Assembly: GCA_036897525.1 (NCBI GenBank)
Contig: JAYMTJ010000085.1
Span: forward strand, 1 to 38,792
Length of the DNA stretch: 38,792 nt
Direction of reading: 5' to 3'
Origin: Pelargonium x hortorum
Taxonomy: Eukaryota > Streptophyta > Magnoliopsida > Geraniales > Geraniaceae
The notes beneath the pieces were generated by a model that was not told where the DNA came from, did not search any database, and saw only the letters and a program-made list of their open reading frames with translations. Position 1 is the first letter of the stretch. Each line of letters opens with the position of its first letter. Shown piece after piece: positions 1 to 11,587 of the stretch. The translations under genes and the position numbers were made by a program.

Positions 1-2173
1 CAATTAATGATAAGTAAAAGGATTTCTATTTCACTTACTGGATACCCGATATAAGACTGGATCTCATCTCCCAAGTCTTTTCTTTGATCTAACAAAAGTT
101 TTTAGGTAGTTTTTCAACTGACTCTGTTCTATAAGGAAAGCCTCGTTTGCTACTATCGGACTTAGTTAACTAATTGTATAGTATGTATACATACTAGATC
201 TCATTATAAGGCCTTCCGCCTTATAGTTACTTCCTTCCCGGTTTAGAATATTACAAACAAAAGTCCTGCTAAAGAAGACAAAAAACGAGTTCTTGAACGT
301 TTTGGGTATCCTTTTTTTACTCTAGCATAAAAAAAAGATTTGAAAACTCAGGTTCCGGATCCTGGGGTACTTATAAAGCTTCCGTCAGAAAGGGCCGTAA
401 ATTTCTTTTCTATTGGTAGGAGTTTAGCAGCTTGGGCATGTAAGGTCAGTTGAATAAGTTGTGGGAGTGACTCACTACTAGAGCCCCATTCATTTTTGTT
501 CTTTTTTAAGGGTTCCCTTAGTCTACTTATTACTTATAGCATACTCTTTTTTTGTACTGCCATTCGGTTCATATTCGAAAATTCGCATATACCCTAATAC
601 TAGAAACTCTTGTTGTAATTATGTTATGATGAATTGGGGGAGGGGGCTGTTGCCTTTACTTGCGTGTATCGAAAAGGGTTGTATACTGATCTGATAGGAT
701 ATACGAGGGAATGGGTACAGGGGAATCATGCTAGCTCAAGACAACAACTGTCACAGCCAACAACAGTCAAGTCAATAGCTAGCAACTCCTTACTTTAATA
801 TGACTTATTTTGAAAGCTTGTTAAGGATATATCCTCAAATACGGACTTCCTTCTATTTTCTATCCAGTTAAGCGAACCCCTCTATAAGAAAAATAGCTGA
901 GGAACACCTTACTTATTTTTGACTCTATTCAGGATACTTTCTCAAACAAAGAAGCTGATGATAGGCTTTTTACGTGGCTAATACTAATGGTTGACAAAAA
1001 AAAAGATTAAATTACTGAATTGATGATATACCTCGCACAGCGCATGACCTTCATACTGAGTGCTATACAAGACAAGGGCTTTGGCAAGGATTCCCTGATT
1101 TTTTTATTCCTTATATAAGAGATTCAAATGCAGGGCTTGTGTACTGAGATTTAGGATTAAGAAAACCTTGAAAACTCTATAGAAAGGGGGGAATTAAGAA
1201 ATCTATGTTAGATACCTAAACAAAGACTTTTACTTATACACGACCAACAGAATTTGTGTTTAACACTGAATCTATGCAGCCTACGATTATTAAGGACAAA
1301 TATAAAGAAAGAGGTGAGCGGCAAGCATGTCCTGAGTTCATAATAGTGCTAATGTCTATATCAAAGTGTCCTTAAAGTTAAGCGATTTCCAAGGTTAGAA
1401 GCTTTGCATAGCACCCTGGAAAATAAAACAAATAGCTCAAACTCCCTGATAGATAAATCCGAGCTGAAGAAACGGAACTTACTTTACTTCATTTGAGGAA
1501 AAGCGAGCCCCTCCTTAACTTAGGTAGAAAAGAATTCGTGGCTAGGGGAGGACACTTGGCTGTTTAAATAAAGGTATATAAGCTAAAGGCTTTGAATAGA
1601 ACACTCTAAAAAACCGCATTACCCTAAGTCGCAAGCTTTCTTTAAACCTATCTCTCTCTGTAAATTAAATTAAGTCTTTATTTGTATTTGTTCTGGGGGC
1701 GGGCACAATTACCTTATACAAGAATATCCGTAACTATACCGAAATAAGATTTTTGAGACAGGAAAGAAGGAAATAAACTAGAATACTTACTCTGACTCAC
1801 ATTGATTTTTAAACTTCTATTATACCCGTTTTATGCCAAGGCAAACAAAAGAGTGCCTAAACCTTGCAAGTAATCACAGAACCTTTAGAACCTTCGACAT
1901 TCGAAGAGGAATACTCGCGTTTTAGTTTCAATATAAACGGAAAATAGAAGATGAGAGAACAAGCACTCTATCTAACGAGTTCGAGATTTTTTTAATTTAA
2001 GGTGGTTCCGTTTCTATCTATAGGATAGGTATAACTCTTATAACTGGGAGATTCTTTTCTTTTATCTAAGGAACTACTCGGATAAATAGTAAACTCTTTT
2101 GAAGCATTCTATGTATACGATATGCCGAAATTCTATTATCTCGACTCAAACAAACAAAAGGGGGATTTAATTA

Positions 2174-2190
2174 TAAAATAAAGGGTAGCT
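2174..2190 (+). repeat. 17-nt exact repeat, copy 1
   Basis: The word TAAAATAAAGGGTAGCT here recurs exactly at 20675-20691, about 18.5 kb away. Both copies are followed within a few bases by C-containing sequence that is no longer alike. An exact 17-mer pair is slightly more than expected by chance at this base composition. It could be a remnant of a dispersed short repeat, or coincidence. Confidence 0.4.
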
Positions 2191-2310
2191 TCAGCCGGCT
2201 CCTTACTAAATGGTCAAATTTCACCCTAGTAAAAAAGTAAGTCTAACTTGCGTATAGGATTGGTACCCCATTTTAATCAGTAGAATCAATAAAAACTATA
2301 CCCTTTCTAA

Positions 2311-2331
2311 GAAAGAAAGAAAGAAAGAAAG
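2311..2331 (+). repeat. GAAA tetranucleotide microsatellite
   Basis: About five tandem GAAA units occur directly after a CTTTCT tract. The flanks can partly fold back, pairing CTTTC with GAAAG. Similar shorter tracts lie at 16396-16411 (AAAG on this strand) and 32546-32561 (CTTT). Such tracts are common in plant mitochondrial spacers and in nuclear DNA alike. Confidence 0.85.
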
Positions 2332-4987
2332 AGTAGGAAGCAACTCTTTCGCTACCAAGTACTACAAACCCTAGCTATAAATCCCAGTCTAAAGCCAACC
2401 AACTCAGTAACGAGGTTATTTTACCAAGGAGTTGTTTCCCTTTTAGAGGTCGTTAGTTATACGAGAGAGCCCGTTCCACGCCTATTTGTAAGGAAAAGTC
2501 AGAGCCCTTTTAAAGGGCAGTCAAAGTATAAGAGGGTAGGGGAATAGTTCCCACTGTTTAGAGTAATTTAAAACTTCTATGTAAATTGTGTGTAAGCCTG
2601 CTCTTTAAGTTAGCTCTAACTCTGTAACTAGAGTCGGGTAGACAATCTTTTTTGTTAAGTTAATTAAGTTAAGAGGGCCTCTAGGCTTGGGGCAACTAAT
2701 AATAAAAAAAAGCATCTCCTTACTCGCACTAATTGTTAATGTATCTCTATTTCTTCAAAAAAGTGAGTAGTCCTTTTTATACAAGGGGTTCCCTTTATTT
2801 AGAAAGGGGCTTTAATATAATGAGGACCCGTAATTTAAGTTTTATACGTTATACCCGGAATAGTCTTTTCAAGCATGTAAAAGCAGCCTAAAGTCTCCCC
2901 TACAGGAACACTAGAGAGAGTTAATTTTACTAAAACTACTTATCATACAAACAAAGGAGCTCTTAACTTTTTCAATTTTGAAATCCCGTATTTTCTGTAA
3001 TGTAAGTCACCGCTGTGTATGTGGATTTTCATTCTGCTTTTGAGTGAGATTGAACAACAAACTAAAACTTATTGGTTAAAAGTAAAGTACAGCTGTTTAG
3101 GGTAGAGAGGCTTATAAACTTCATAGCTATAACTAACGCTGTAGGGTACTAGAAACTAGGAAAGCTCCTCAATTATTGTGCGGATTTGAATTAGCGTCTT
3201 GTCAAGAATGCATAAGACCCTACGTATATAGTATATATTAGAAGAATATAGCCTTTTTGCTTGCCCCGTAAAAAAAATGATAGTCTTTCAGATATAAAAA
3301 GGCTCTTGCTTTACCTTGAGAGCTACTTGGATACCCTTTTCTTTCCTTGACCAAAAAAAACTAAGTTAAGGAATCCTTTGTAGGTCTAATTAAATTAGAG
3401 ATTTTTTATGAAGCAAAAATATATAATAAGAGGTGTGTAATATATCACTTATCAAAAGGAAAAAAATGGCTTCTGCTTAACTTGAATAGCAAAAAACCAA
3501 CGATTTGAGATAACCCACAGCCGCAGCTTTACAAGGATACTCGCTTTTGAGCCAAGAAGTAATTACACCCTTTGTTTGTACTTACGAAACTTATATTACC
3601 CGACAAACTCCTAAAAAGGAAAACGGAGCAGGATCCTTTACAACACCGTTTAATCTAGAAATCCCCAAAAGAGGGCTAATAGTATCGAGCTACTAATAAA
3701 TAACTTCATTTTGAGGATACTTCATTATTTCTTTTTTCACTTTTAAGACTAACTAAAGCTAAAATTGGTCAATATCTAAGTCTTTGACGGGTAATTCAAC
3801 ATAGGGCTGGCTTTATAAGGCGTCTCCCTAGAACCAAACTCCCAATACCCTTAGCAAAAATCCAGTTACAAACTATACTTATCGAAAGAGGCCACACAAA
3901 TCGCTTAGATAGATCCTTATGATAGTTCTACTCGGGTAGGATATCGCAGAAATTAGAAGTTATGAGCCCTTAATCCGCAATCTCTAAGCCTGTAATTGGG
4001 ACTAGGAGGATGCTCATGGTTCAAGTTCTAAACTAAAACCCATGTATCAGCTATGTACAGAGAAAAAGTTCTTTAAGTGGAACTCTTTTTTCTTCCTTAG
4101 ATATTAATTTGTTCCTAGGTATTTTTCCTTTTTTTTGTAGAACGTACAAACAAATAACAGGAGAGTAATTCTTAGTAAATCCGGCAGAGAAACCGGGAAA
4201 GGGTAGACTGACTGCTTGTTTTAAGGGACTGAGTAAATAGAGAAGATTTAAGCCGTGAGTCTTTCTTCCTAAATCTTATTGTTTTTCCTAATCCGTCTAA
4301 AAGAAAAGGAAGCCCTTAGATATTCAAGGCAAAGCCATATAGGAAATCCTGTGAATGAAATAAGGATCCTCTTAATTTTAACGAATAGGTGCTTTAAATT
4401 AAAGGAGACTGGAAACTTAGGTATCCTTGGATTAAAAAAAGGAATTTCGAACCTTACCTTATTATTAAAATTTACGTGGCTCTACTGCAAATCAATCGGC
4501 TAAAAAAACATATATGATATTGACTTATACTTTTTTTTATGGGACCTCTTTCTATTAATTAAAGCTATTAAAGGATTGTGATTCTTAAAACCCAAGCTAT
4601 TTGTATTATAAAGTCCAGTATTTAAGTATCCGTATAAGGGGCTGGGAGGGGGCCCTCTTTAGCAGCCAGTTTTGCCAAAATAAAGAAGGAATTCTCCTGA
4701 TGCTTTGGTGCAGAAGACCCTTATAAGTAAATTATAAAGAAAGGCATATGATAATTCTGGTGTCAATATATCTCATCTAAGAAGTTTCTCCGAGAGTTAT
4801 GTAACTAAATTTTAACCACTTATTTATTATATAAAAGGTTACTAACGTCGAATTTGAAAACTCTTGTTTTTTATATCTAAAATGTATCTTGCAGCAAGAG
4901 ATTTAGACTTCAATTGCCTTCTATCCGCTTAGACAACTACTACACCGGCTTAGAGTCAAGTGCTCTCCTATGTGATGTGGACAAGTT

Positions 4988-5004
4988 CAGGAAATTCATA
5001 AGTT
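4988..5004 (+). repeat. 17-nt exact repeat, copy 1
   Basis: CAGGAAATTCATAAGTT recurs exactly at 12062-12078. Just upstream both have TTC/TCC before the CAG, so the similarity may extend by a base or two. No gene association is visible. Confidence 0.4.
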
Positions 5005-5480
5005 GACAGAGGTAAAGCATTAACCCGCTGACCGTGAACAGGATTTATTGGTAGAGTTTGCATTGGCTTAGCGAGTTCCTACAAACAGGGATTACTCTTG
5101 ACTTGCTAGTGAGTGTTCTTCCTGTCATTCTTAGGTGAGTAGCTTCTTTAGCAAGCTTGTTAGTGAGGTTAGAGAAGTACTTACTATAGGAGTCTAAATA
5201 GGATATAGACTTCTCACTTTACTTTAATAGAAACTAGAAATCGATTCCGGATAAGGACAATTCCTCATGCTCTATGTAGCTGTTATCTGAAATCTAGTTA
5301 AAAAGTAGACAACTACCTACCCAGTCAAGACTTTAGAATCCTTTAATTGCCGGCTTAAACATTAGCGCTCGGAATCAAGCTCTCCAAGTAAACTTGCCTT
5401 GCTTTAGCTACAACTAGAACAAAGAAAAGAATTCAGTTCAAGATTGGATTTATTAACTTTGCAGGCTCTGGCAGGTACAC

Positions 5481-5514
5481 GCCTTCTAAGAAAGCACTAG
5501 TTTCATACACTTAC
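5481..5514 (+). repeat. 34-nt degenerate repeat, copy 1
   Basis: This 34-nt stretch matches 6236-6269 at 28 of 34 positions by my hand alignment, including an identical first 13 bases (GCCTTCTAAGAAA) and a shared GTTTCATA. The copies are 755 nt apart in the same orientation. That is well beyond chance similarity and points to an old local duplication. Confidence 0.65.
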
Positions 5515-6235
5515 TCATAGCTTTTATACACACCAAATTCTTAGTCTTGAACATAGCCAGTATCTGACTCTGTATTATCTTGATGAGAGCTCTCTTAGTC
5601 TTCACAGCATTCCTACCAGTAACTTCTTATTACCTACACTCTTACACTCTTATGACTTCTACCTTTCGTAATAGCAACTAACGAAACCTTAGAGCTAACT
5701 AGAATCGTTCTAGCATAACTCTAACACTTATCCCACTCTTCGGAGTTGTTAATAGACTGGCGGTAAGGATTCTCTCTTATATCAGCCTAATTCATTCTGT
5801 GGCTATACCTCATCAACTGACAGTTCTACCTCCGACTGGGCTTACAATCCCAACCAGGAAAAGGAGAGCCCTAGCTCCACCGACTTCGCTTGCATTCCAT
5901 TGCCTACCCTCAAGCAGCATCCACCGAGCTATACTGACGGGGCCTTGGATTGGCAGCTTACGTTTAGAGCCTATTTCTAACACTTGCAAGTACCTCTTTT
6001 GAAATAAGAGTTATGGTATACCAGTTCTAATTACAGAGCTTAACCTGTTCCTCCACGCCTAGGACACTAAGTTAAAACCCGCTTAATTTCTTATCTAAAT
6101 CAGGAGCGGTTGGGTCGCGGGTTTGACATTTTCTATAATTATATTAATGAGGTGCTTTTTTTCTGACATAAAACACTAAAAGATTCTCTATGCTTATGTA
6201 TCTATCTCAAACTAACAAGTCTATAAGGTCCTTCT

Positions 6236-6269
6236 GCCTTCTAAGAAAATACTTGTTTCATATGCCTAC
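6236..6269 (+). repeat. 34-nt degenerate repeat, copy 2
   Basis: This is the partner of 5481-5514. It begins with the same 13 bases and then differs at six positions. Flanking similarity fades quickly on both sides. Confidence 0.65.
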
Positions 6270-6579
6270 CTAGCCTCTGTATCTTACGCAAAAGAGCCTT
6301 TTTGCTTATGCGCTATACTCTTTCTTATTAAGAGCTATACGTATCCCAGCATCTTTATACCTCTTCACTTAAATGTATTCCTTGAGAGCACTCTTTGAAA
6401 GCGAGCCAACTCTAAAACCCCTAATTCCTCTAATTCTAGGAACCTCGAACCAAGACTAGTTGGTGGTGATTAGACCTCGTTCAAACAACAAATTTTAAGT
6501 ACCATCACAGCGCCTACCGACAAGGTCTATTCCGCCTTAGCTCTTACCTTTATCGGAGAAGTCCAAGAGACAAGCTATT

Positions 6580-6600
6580 GCCTTTACCGTCTATGTCATT
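6580..6600 (+). repeat. TTTACCGTC-ATGTCA repeat family, copy 1
   Basis: The core is CCTTTACCGTCTATGTCATT, followed about 11 nt later by CGTTTCCA. Related copies lie at 8028-8060 and 35488-35520, with a weaker one at 35914-35939. The shared pattern is a TTTACC(G/A)TC(A/T)ATGTCA box followed within about 20 nt by GTTTCCA. It is dispersed rather than tandem and always on the + strand. Function unknown. Confidence 0.55.
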
Positions 6601-6780
6601 AGATAGGCTCGTTTCCAGCTGGCACAGAGAAGATAATTCCATGAAATTCGAGTTCGGGTTCTTTATTCAGTTATCTGCTTTACCGGCTATACGAGGATTT
6701 CTAGTTGTTAGTAAGTGGATTATGAGTTGGGTTGGCAAAGACAAGAGAGGCAAGATTTTATCTTGAACTTGGAGGAATCC

Positions 6781-7720
6781 GATCTATCTTAGCTTAGCTG
6801 GTAAATAATAGCTTCTAAACAGAATTCTTTAAAATAAAAGGTAGATCCTGTAATATAAAGGTGTTAATTTCAAAAATAGGGGGAGCTCGTTACTGGTTGT
6901 TAAGACTTTTATTATATTCCTTTCCTAAGGTAGACTTGTTCTATTAGTTAAAACCTGCTATTCTAATTCTAACTTATTTACGCGGAGTATACTAAACTAT
7001 TGAGGTATATATAAGAATCTAAATATTCTATAGGATCCATCAATAGGAAGTAGGTATTATCAAATTTATTTGAGTAGTTGTACAGGTATTCCTTTCTTCT
7101 ATAAGTGTCCCTTTATCAATTGCTACAACTCAGTCAAATTAAGTGGAATTTACGAGGTTCTATTCTAAAAGGAATTCCTAAGACTAAAGAAAAGCTTTTT
7201 AGGTCTATATACTTTGTTTGTATAGGGTATAACATTTGTGTGTGTAAATCCCTTAAATACTTAACAGGGTAGATCCTACCCTAGCCCTGTACATTATATC
7301 CTTCTCGTCTGATAAGTGGGTTACGGCTCCTGTAGGTTAAACCTAGGTAAGAGCAAGGCATTCCCATTTTTTTTTTTTGAGTTCTAGCTTGGCATTGAGT
7401 CTTAGAGAAAAGCAACATTAATTTTATGTTAGCACTCAAGACTATACTTGCCAGACTTCCTTGACCAGCGAGAGAGATAAGAACCTGCTTACAAGAATAA
7501 GGAATTTAGACTTCAATAGAGCAGATCATTATTCTAGGAGGAATACCGGATGTAGTACATAATAGACTCTCAAGCTAAACTTGCCTAATACGATGGATTC
7601 CTATTGAATTCCTATATAGTTTTCTTAAGTAATTGTTCCTTACTAAACTAAGGTACCTTCTAAGGGGCTCCCCTGAATATGGAGCATAGAATAAAATTCC
7701 TGTAGAGTAGACTTAATACA
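6781..7720. other. AT-rich non-coding stretch
   Basis: This is a return to the A/T-run texture with no open frame of note. It contains a run of about twelve T (7367-7378) and, near the right end, a very short GC hairpin (AGGGG-CT-CCCCT, 7663-7674). Nothing else could be supported. Confidence 0.6.
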
Positions 7721-7811
7721 AAGGAAAAGTTTGCACTTTTTTTCATTTTTCATCGGAAATGTTGAATTGGATGACGAGTTAGGCTGGTTCCTAGGAAGAC
7801 AAGAGCTACAG

Positions 7812-7845
7812 CTTGCTTTAGCAAACAACACACTTGCTTTAGCAA
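7812..7845 (+). repeat. Two direct copies of a 13-nt micro-hairpin
   Basis: CTTGCTTTAGCAA occurs exactly at 7812-7824 and again at 7833-7845, a spacing of 21 nt. Each copy contains the inverted arms TTGCT and AGCAA around a two-base centre, so each can fold by itself. A similar hairpin with the opposite centre (CAAGCTAAAGCTTG) lies at 37297-37310. Confidence 0.75.
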
Positions 7846-8027
7846 GCAAGCCTTCAACAATTCAGTTAATGGTTTACCCTTCTCTTTTATACTTTAAAGG
7901 AAGCTGCAACCTACAAGGAGACTAAATCCGACCTTGTCGCCTTCTTAGACTATAGAATTCAGTATATCCTAACTTCTACTACTAGGAAGAAATTCAGTAC
8001 TACAAGGACAAAAGTGAAAGCAGCACT

Positions 8028-8060
8028 TGCCTTTACCATCAATGTCAGCCTGGTTTCCAT
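8028..8060 (+). repeat. TTTACCGTC-ATGTCA repeat family, copy 2
   Basis: The core is CTTTACCATCAATGTCA, followed by GGTTTCCATT. It has the same order of boxes as copies at 6580 and 35488, with a shorter gap between the boxes. Confidence 0.55.
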
Positions 8061-8141
8061 TAGCATTAGGAAGAAGTAATCAGTCACCGGAGGGGTTAAT
8101 CTTACATATCTTCCTAACCCTATTCTTTAGCATTCCTTCTT

Positions 8142-8189
8142 TCTATCGGAGAGGCACCTTCTCCTTGCCTATTTATTAGCTAGCTGCAC
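8142..8189 (+). repeat. Collinear repeat pair, copy 1 (21 nt plus 14 nt)
   Basis: Positions 8142-8162 are identical to 9327-9347 (21 nt). Slightly downstream, 8176-8189 (TTAGCTAGCTGCAC) is identical to 9407-9420. The order is the same in both places but the gap differs (13 nt here, 59 nt there). This is what an old duplication followed by insertion or deletion would leave. A 21-nt identity is very unlikely by chance in 39 kb. Confidence 0.75.
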
Positions 8190-9326
8190 TGTCTTTCATT
8201 AGCTATTGACAGAACTTTCATTGGCTTGCCGAAGAATACTGACAGTCTGTTTCTTACTATATCCTAAACGAATGAACTTCTTTACCGGCTATAGAGATAG
8301 AATCCGTCACTGTCATTAGACAATCCTTTCCGCTGGAAAGCCTTGGAATTGACAGGGATTTGAGCAGCTAGAGGTATTTCCCTAATCTTTCCCTGGGGAA
8401 TTGAGTGGGATTGCTCAAGTTACAAATACTGGGTACTTGATCGAGGGTACTGTTGCTAGTAAGGTGAGTCCTATCAATGACAGCTAGCCTTAGATCCTTA
8501 AACTACTAAACAAAGATCAATTAACAACTAAACTATGAGTAATTAAGCTATTAATCACTAAACAAAGTGCTAATAAGAACCCGAGCTATAAGGAATCCTA
8601 ACAAACCTATAAAGCATCCTTTAGCTAGTCAATCCAAGCTAAAGCTCACCTTCCGAAACCTCCTACTAAAGAACGGAAAGACTGCGAACTAAAGGTAGCC
8701 CAAGCGGGAAGGCGAATCTAGGCCGGAAAGAATGTAAATAGCAAGTCAAGGTTTGATGGGAAGGAAGACAGAATACAGATACGGAATCTTCCTCTCTAGC
8801 AGTCTAAACCCAATCCCAAGATCTCCCTCGGCGGATCCCAGTCCTTCGAAAAGTGAGTACAGTCATTGTCGGAGGAAGTAAGCCCAGTCCAATTAGCGAA
8901 CCAAGAGATCAGAATTATGTAAAGCAAGGAGTTCATCCTAATCCTATATACTTGCTAATAAAGGTATGAAATTCCCAACTACCCACTGAATAGTAGTCTT
9001 CCCTTTAATACCCATGCGGAATTGAATATCCTTTGAGAGCCTTCAACCAAAGCATTCTCTAGCTGTCCAATTCGGTGAATGGGAGTCCTTAATCGGCATG
9101 GTTAGTGAAGGCTGATTACCCATTTCGGGAGGCCAACATTTCTGGTTCTCAGGACAGCATCTCGACAAGGAATTCCTTAGGCTCGTTTTCATTACTCGGT
9201 AGAACTAACAGCTCATTGACAGCTTGCACACTTGCTTGGTCTTCCTTGGCAATTGGCTTTCACTGGCAGTTGGCAGCTTGCTTGGCTTGCATTCCAATTC
9301 AAACAGTCGTCCAATGAGCTACACAG

Positions 9327-9420
9327 TCTATCGGAGAGGCACCTTCTGCTCAGTTTCCATCAGTCGGTTAGTGTTTACTTGACCTAGGATGCTAGCCGAC
9401 TAGAGCTTAGCTAGCTGCAC
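9327..9420 (+). repeat. Collinear repeat pair, copy 2 (21 nt plus 14 nt)
   Basis: This is the partner of 8142-8189. The 21-nt box is at 9327-9347 and the 14-nt box at 9407-9420, separated by 59 nt of unrelated sequence. Confidence 0.75.
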
Positions 9421-9572
9421 CGGTAAGCAAGAACAACTGTTTCCATTGCTTTCGACTGCTACAGCTTCCTTGGTCCATTGCTAGCAACACCGGAATACAA
9501 TTAGCAGTACAGGCTTTCAAGTTAATTAGCAGCACTGGCTCCAACTTCTTTCACTTTCAAAGCTCAAATCTT

Positions 9573-9596
9573 CTTTTCTTCTATATAGTAGAAAAG
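9573..9596. repeat. 24-nt quasi-palindrome centred on CTATATAG
   Basis: Arms CTTTTCT and AGAAAAG flank the palindromic centre CTATATAG with one T/T mismatch per half-site. The same centre, with TTCT-type left flanks, recurs at 12520-12527 and 37356-37363; bare CTATATAG occurs at 7612 and 28314. It could form a cruciform or an RNA hairpin. Confidence 0.6.
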
Positions 9597-9932
9597 TTTG
9601 CATCAAAATGAAAGAAAACGAAGGGCCAAATAGACTCAAAATGCACTCGAAATGGACTTGAAAATGAGAGTACATCAGGAATTCAAAAAAGCCAGATATA
9701 GGACTAAAGAAAGAAACCTTAAAGCGCATTCCCACTAGACTTACAGGTGTTTGATTAGTAGAGAAGCGAGACTTAATAGTTTGTATTCCCAGTCTTCTTG
9801 ACTTGAGAGTTTTCTTTTATTTACAGCGCTATAAAAGACTTCTGAGAAAAAAACTATAACTCTGCTTTAGGACACACCGAAAAGGCTTACTGCACCGAAA
9901 TAGGATACCAGGAAACACGGAAAAAACAGAAG

Positions 9933-9970
9933 AAACTGACTTACTTTCATACCAGCCTTCATGACTTACC
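9933..9970 (+). repeat. Repeat shared with 14355-14448, uninterrupted copy
   Basis: Positions 9933-9953 match 14355-14375 at 20 of 21 positions, and 9947-9970 match 14425-14448 at 21 of 24 positions. Here the two parts overlap on CATACC, whereas in the other copy they are separated by 58 nt. A third, partial relative (AAACTGACTTTCATAAC) begins near 15237. Confidence 0.65.
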
Positions 9971-11560
9971 TCTTTTATTGACTGACTTCACACCAGGAAT
10001 AGCTTTTAATAAGAGTCCCTTCCTTACTTTTATTTTGTGTTTTGGGCACGAGGTTTTTTCCTTTATATTGACTCAACTCAAGAGTCAAATCAGGGATTGA
10101 GATAATTTCATAGTGCCAGTATTGTATTAATTAACATTAATTCTAATTTTTCTCTAACTGAATCCAGTGCACGAGTTATTACCCTCATATTCTAAATATG
10201 GTTTCAACACGAATCCTACAAAGCACTCACAAATTCACCAAACCAAAAAAAAGCTAGTCTAGCAAAGAAAGCTTCCCTACGTACGGGTTTCTCTAAGAGA
10301 AATTGATTTTGATATTTTGAATTCTTATACAAAATCGATAGAATATTCTAAAACCTCCTAAGCAAAGAGCGGGACAAGTCCTAATTATAAAGTGAACCCT
10401 TTACTATACTATATAAATTTGATCCATCAAAGCTAAAACTCTGTACTCTACTTGACTTTTTTTAGTTAAACACAATAATAATGACTGGAAAAGCAGCGGA
10501 GCTAGCTTCTTATTTATTAACTGGATGTGTTGGGTTGGATTCCACAACTTTATTCCTCTCAAGTATAATAGGATTCTATTTCCGCATTTTCATTTTAGGT
10601 AGAATATACCCGTGATAGGGAACGGAGACCCTGAACTTACGAATGTATAACACTAAAAAACTTCTTTAGATAATAGCTAATAAAAACGGAGGTTAAGTAA
10701 TGTAAGGAAATAAAGTTACGGGTGCCAAGCCAAAGCTTGTAAATTCATTTTCTTTTTGCCATAAGACCCAGCCAGGGTTTGTAATTTCATTTCTTGAGCA
10801 ATTTGCGAGGAGTTGGCAATCAATGTATCATACATATTCGCATATAGGACGAAGGTTTTCTATTCGATTCTATGAAAAGGGGATCTGCCCGAAATTCCTC
10901 TTTTAACAAGGCTGTTCGTGGATTTCTGATGTAAAATATCTAAGCCTGCGGGGTTGTTATGTTTGAGTTTAGATCGTAAGCTCTTTATGCTTAATTACTA
11001 CTCTTTCATGTAATTTACTAGGAATTCATTCTTATATAAAATAGAATTAGGAATTTGCAGTTTACCCAAAACTGGATATTCGAAAAGTAGTTAAGGTACT
11101 CCAGTAGAATATTAAGTTTCTCATTGGCCCCATTTTTTTAGTAGAAAAAAGGAAGTCCTTATAAAGCCGTTTAGTTATAGAAAGACGAGCCTTACAATTC
11201 TTAGAAAACCTCATGAGTTAAATATAGGTAGATTCCCCTTGTTAAAAGTAGAGGAACAGAGGGCCTATTTCCTATATTTAGTAAAGGGCAGCCCTTGTCA
11301 AGTACTATAACCAACTTTCCCTTTTTTTTGGCTTTGAACAATAACAATTAACTTTGTAAATCTAGTGCGATTGCTTAATCTTTTGCTAGGGGGAAACATT
11401 GAAAACTATCTATCACTATCAAAGGGATTTCCCTTACTTATATAAACAACTTTCCCGTTAAAAATATAATAATAAAAAAAGAAACTGACTCTAACTAAGT
11501 GAATTCGACTAAGAAAACCTGTAATTACAGTGGAAAACCTAACACCAAACAATGGAACGC

Positions 11561-11587
11561 AAAAAAAGTACCGCATCGGTTTTTTTT
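11561..11587 (+). terminator. Terminator-like hairpin (ACCG-CAT-CGGT with A/T flanks)
   Basis: A run of seven A precedes GT, then the perfect stem ACCG/CGGT with loop CAT, then a run of seven T. The A and T runs can extend the stem across a two-base mismatch. On either strand this has the outline of an intrinsic terminator. No gene ends here, and such terminators are not the rule in plant mitochondria, so the label rests on shape only. Confidence 0.25.

Larger units (their letters stand above)
1..4860. other. AT-rich non-coding stretch, no gene seen
   Basis: Both strands are broken by frequent stops in every frame, and no frame reads as a recognisable protein. The texture is A- and T-run rich, with recurrent short words such as CAAACAAA (around 258, 1843, 2141, 2946, 4146), TTAAG and CTTTA. 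One GAAA microsatellite lies at 2311-2331. There are two small G-rich patches: two runs of five G at about 636-646, and a GGGG-GGG-GGGGG string near 4637-4655 that lacks a clear fourth run for a quadruplex. The short frame at 4279-4503 opens with TTG and looks like chance. No tRNA T-arm, rRNA motif or intron domain V was seen. The stretch is best read as intergenic DNA. Confidence 0.7.
4861..6780. other. GC-richer, pyrimidine-rich non-coding block (texture B)
   Basis: Here the composition shifts to a more balanced, pyrimidine-rich + strand; parts such as 5810-5950 approach half G+C. No start-to-stop frame is convincing. The stretch 5799-6002 reads open only from a GTG and yields a proline/threonine/serine/alanine-rich string without a known domain. 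The block holds an internal imperfect duplication (5481-5514 against 6236-6269) and the first copy of a repeat family also found at 8028 and 35488. It shares words such as TTGACAG, GCTTGC and TTTACCGGCTATA with the blocks at 7721-9560 and 32400-38792. I infer that these blocks derive from related ancestral sequence, now heavily diverged. Confidence 0.5.
7721..9560. other. GC-richer non-coding block with dispersed repeats (texture B)
   Basis: The block is dense in the words GCTTGC, TTAGC, TTGACAG and TTTCCATT. It contains paired micro-hairpins at 7812-7845, a TTTACC-family copy at 8028-8060, and two collinear exact repeats (8142-8162 with 8176-8189, matching 9327-9347 with 9407-9420). Open frames at 7643-7849 (minus), 7731-7925 (plus) and 9105-9317 (plus) are short, overlap one another on opposite strands, and show no recognisable domain. 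They are treated as chance. The block is probably degraded repetitive intergenic DNA. Confidence 0.5.

Noticed and set aside
1113-1122. ATATAAGAGA, resembling the plant mitochondrial CRTAAGAGA promoter motif
   Set aside because: The motif is short and common in AT-rich DNA, and no gene or RNA follows it.
4637-4655. G-rich string, possible quadruplex
   Set aside because: Only three G runs of three or more are present; a fourth tract is missing.
5799-6002. 67-codon plus frame rich in P, T, S and A
   Set aside because: Opens only at GTG, length within chance, no domain; kept only as an observation about repeated low-complexity strings.
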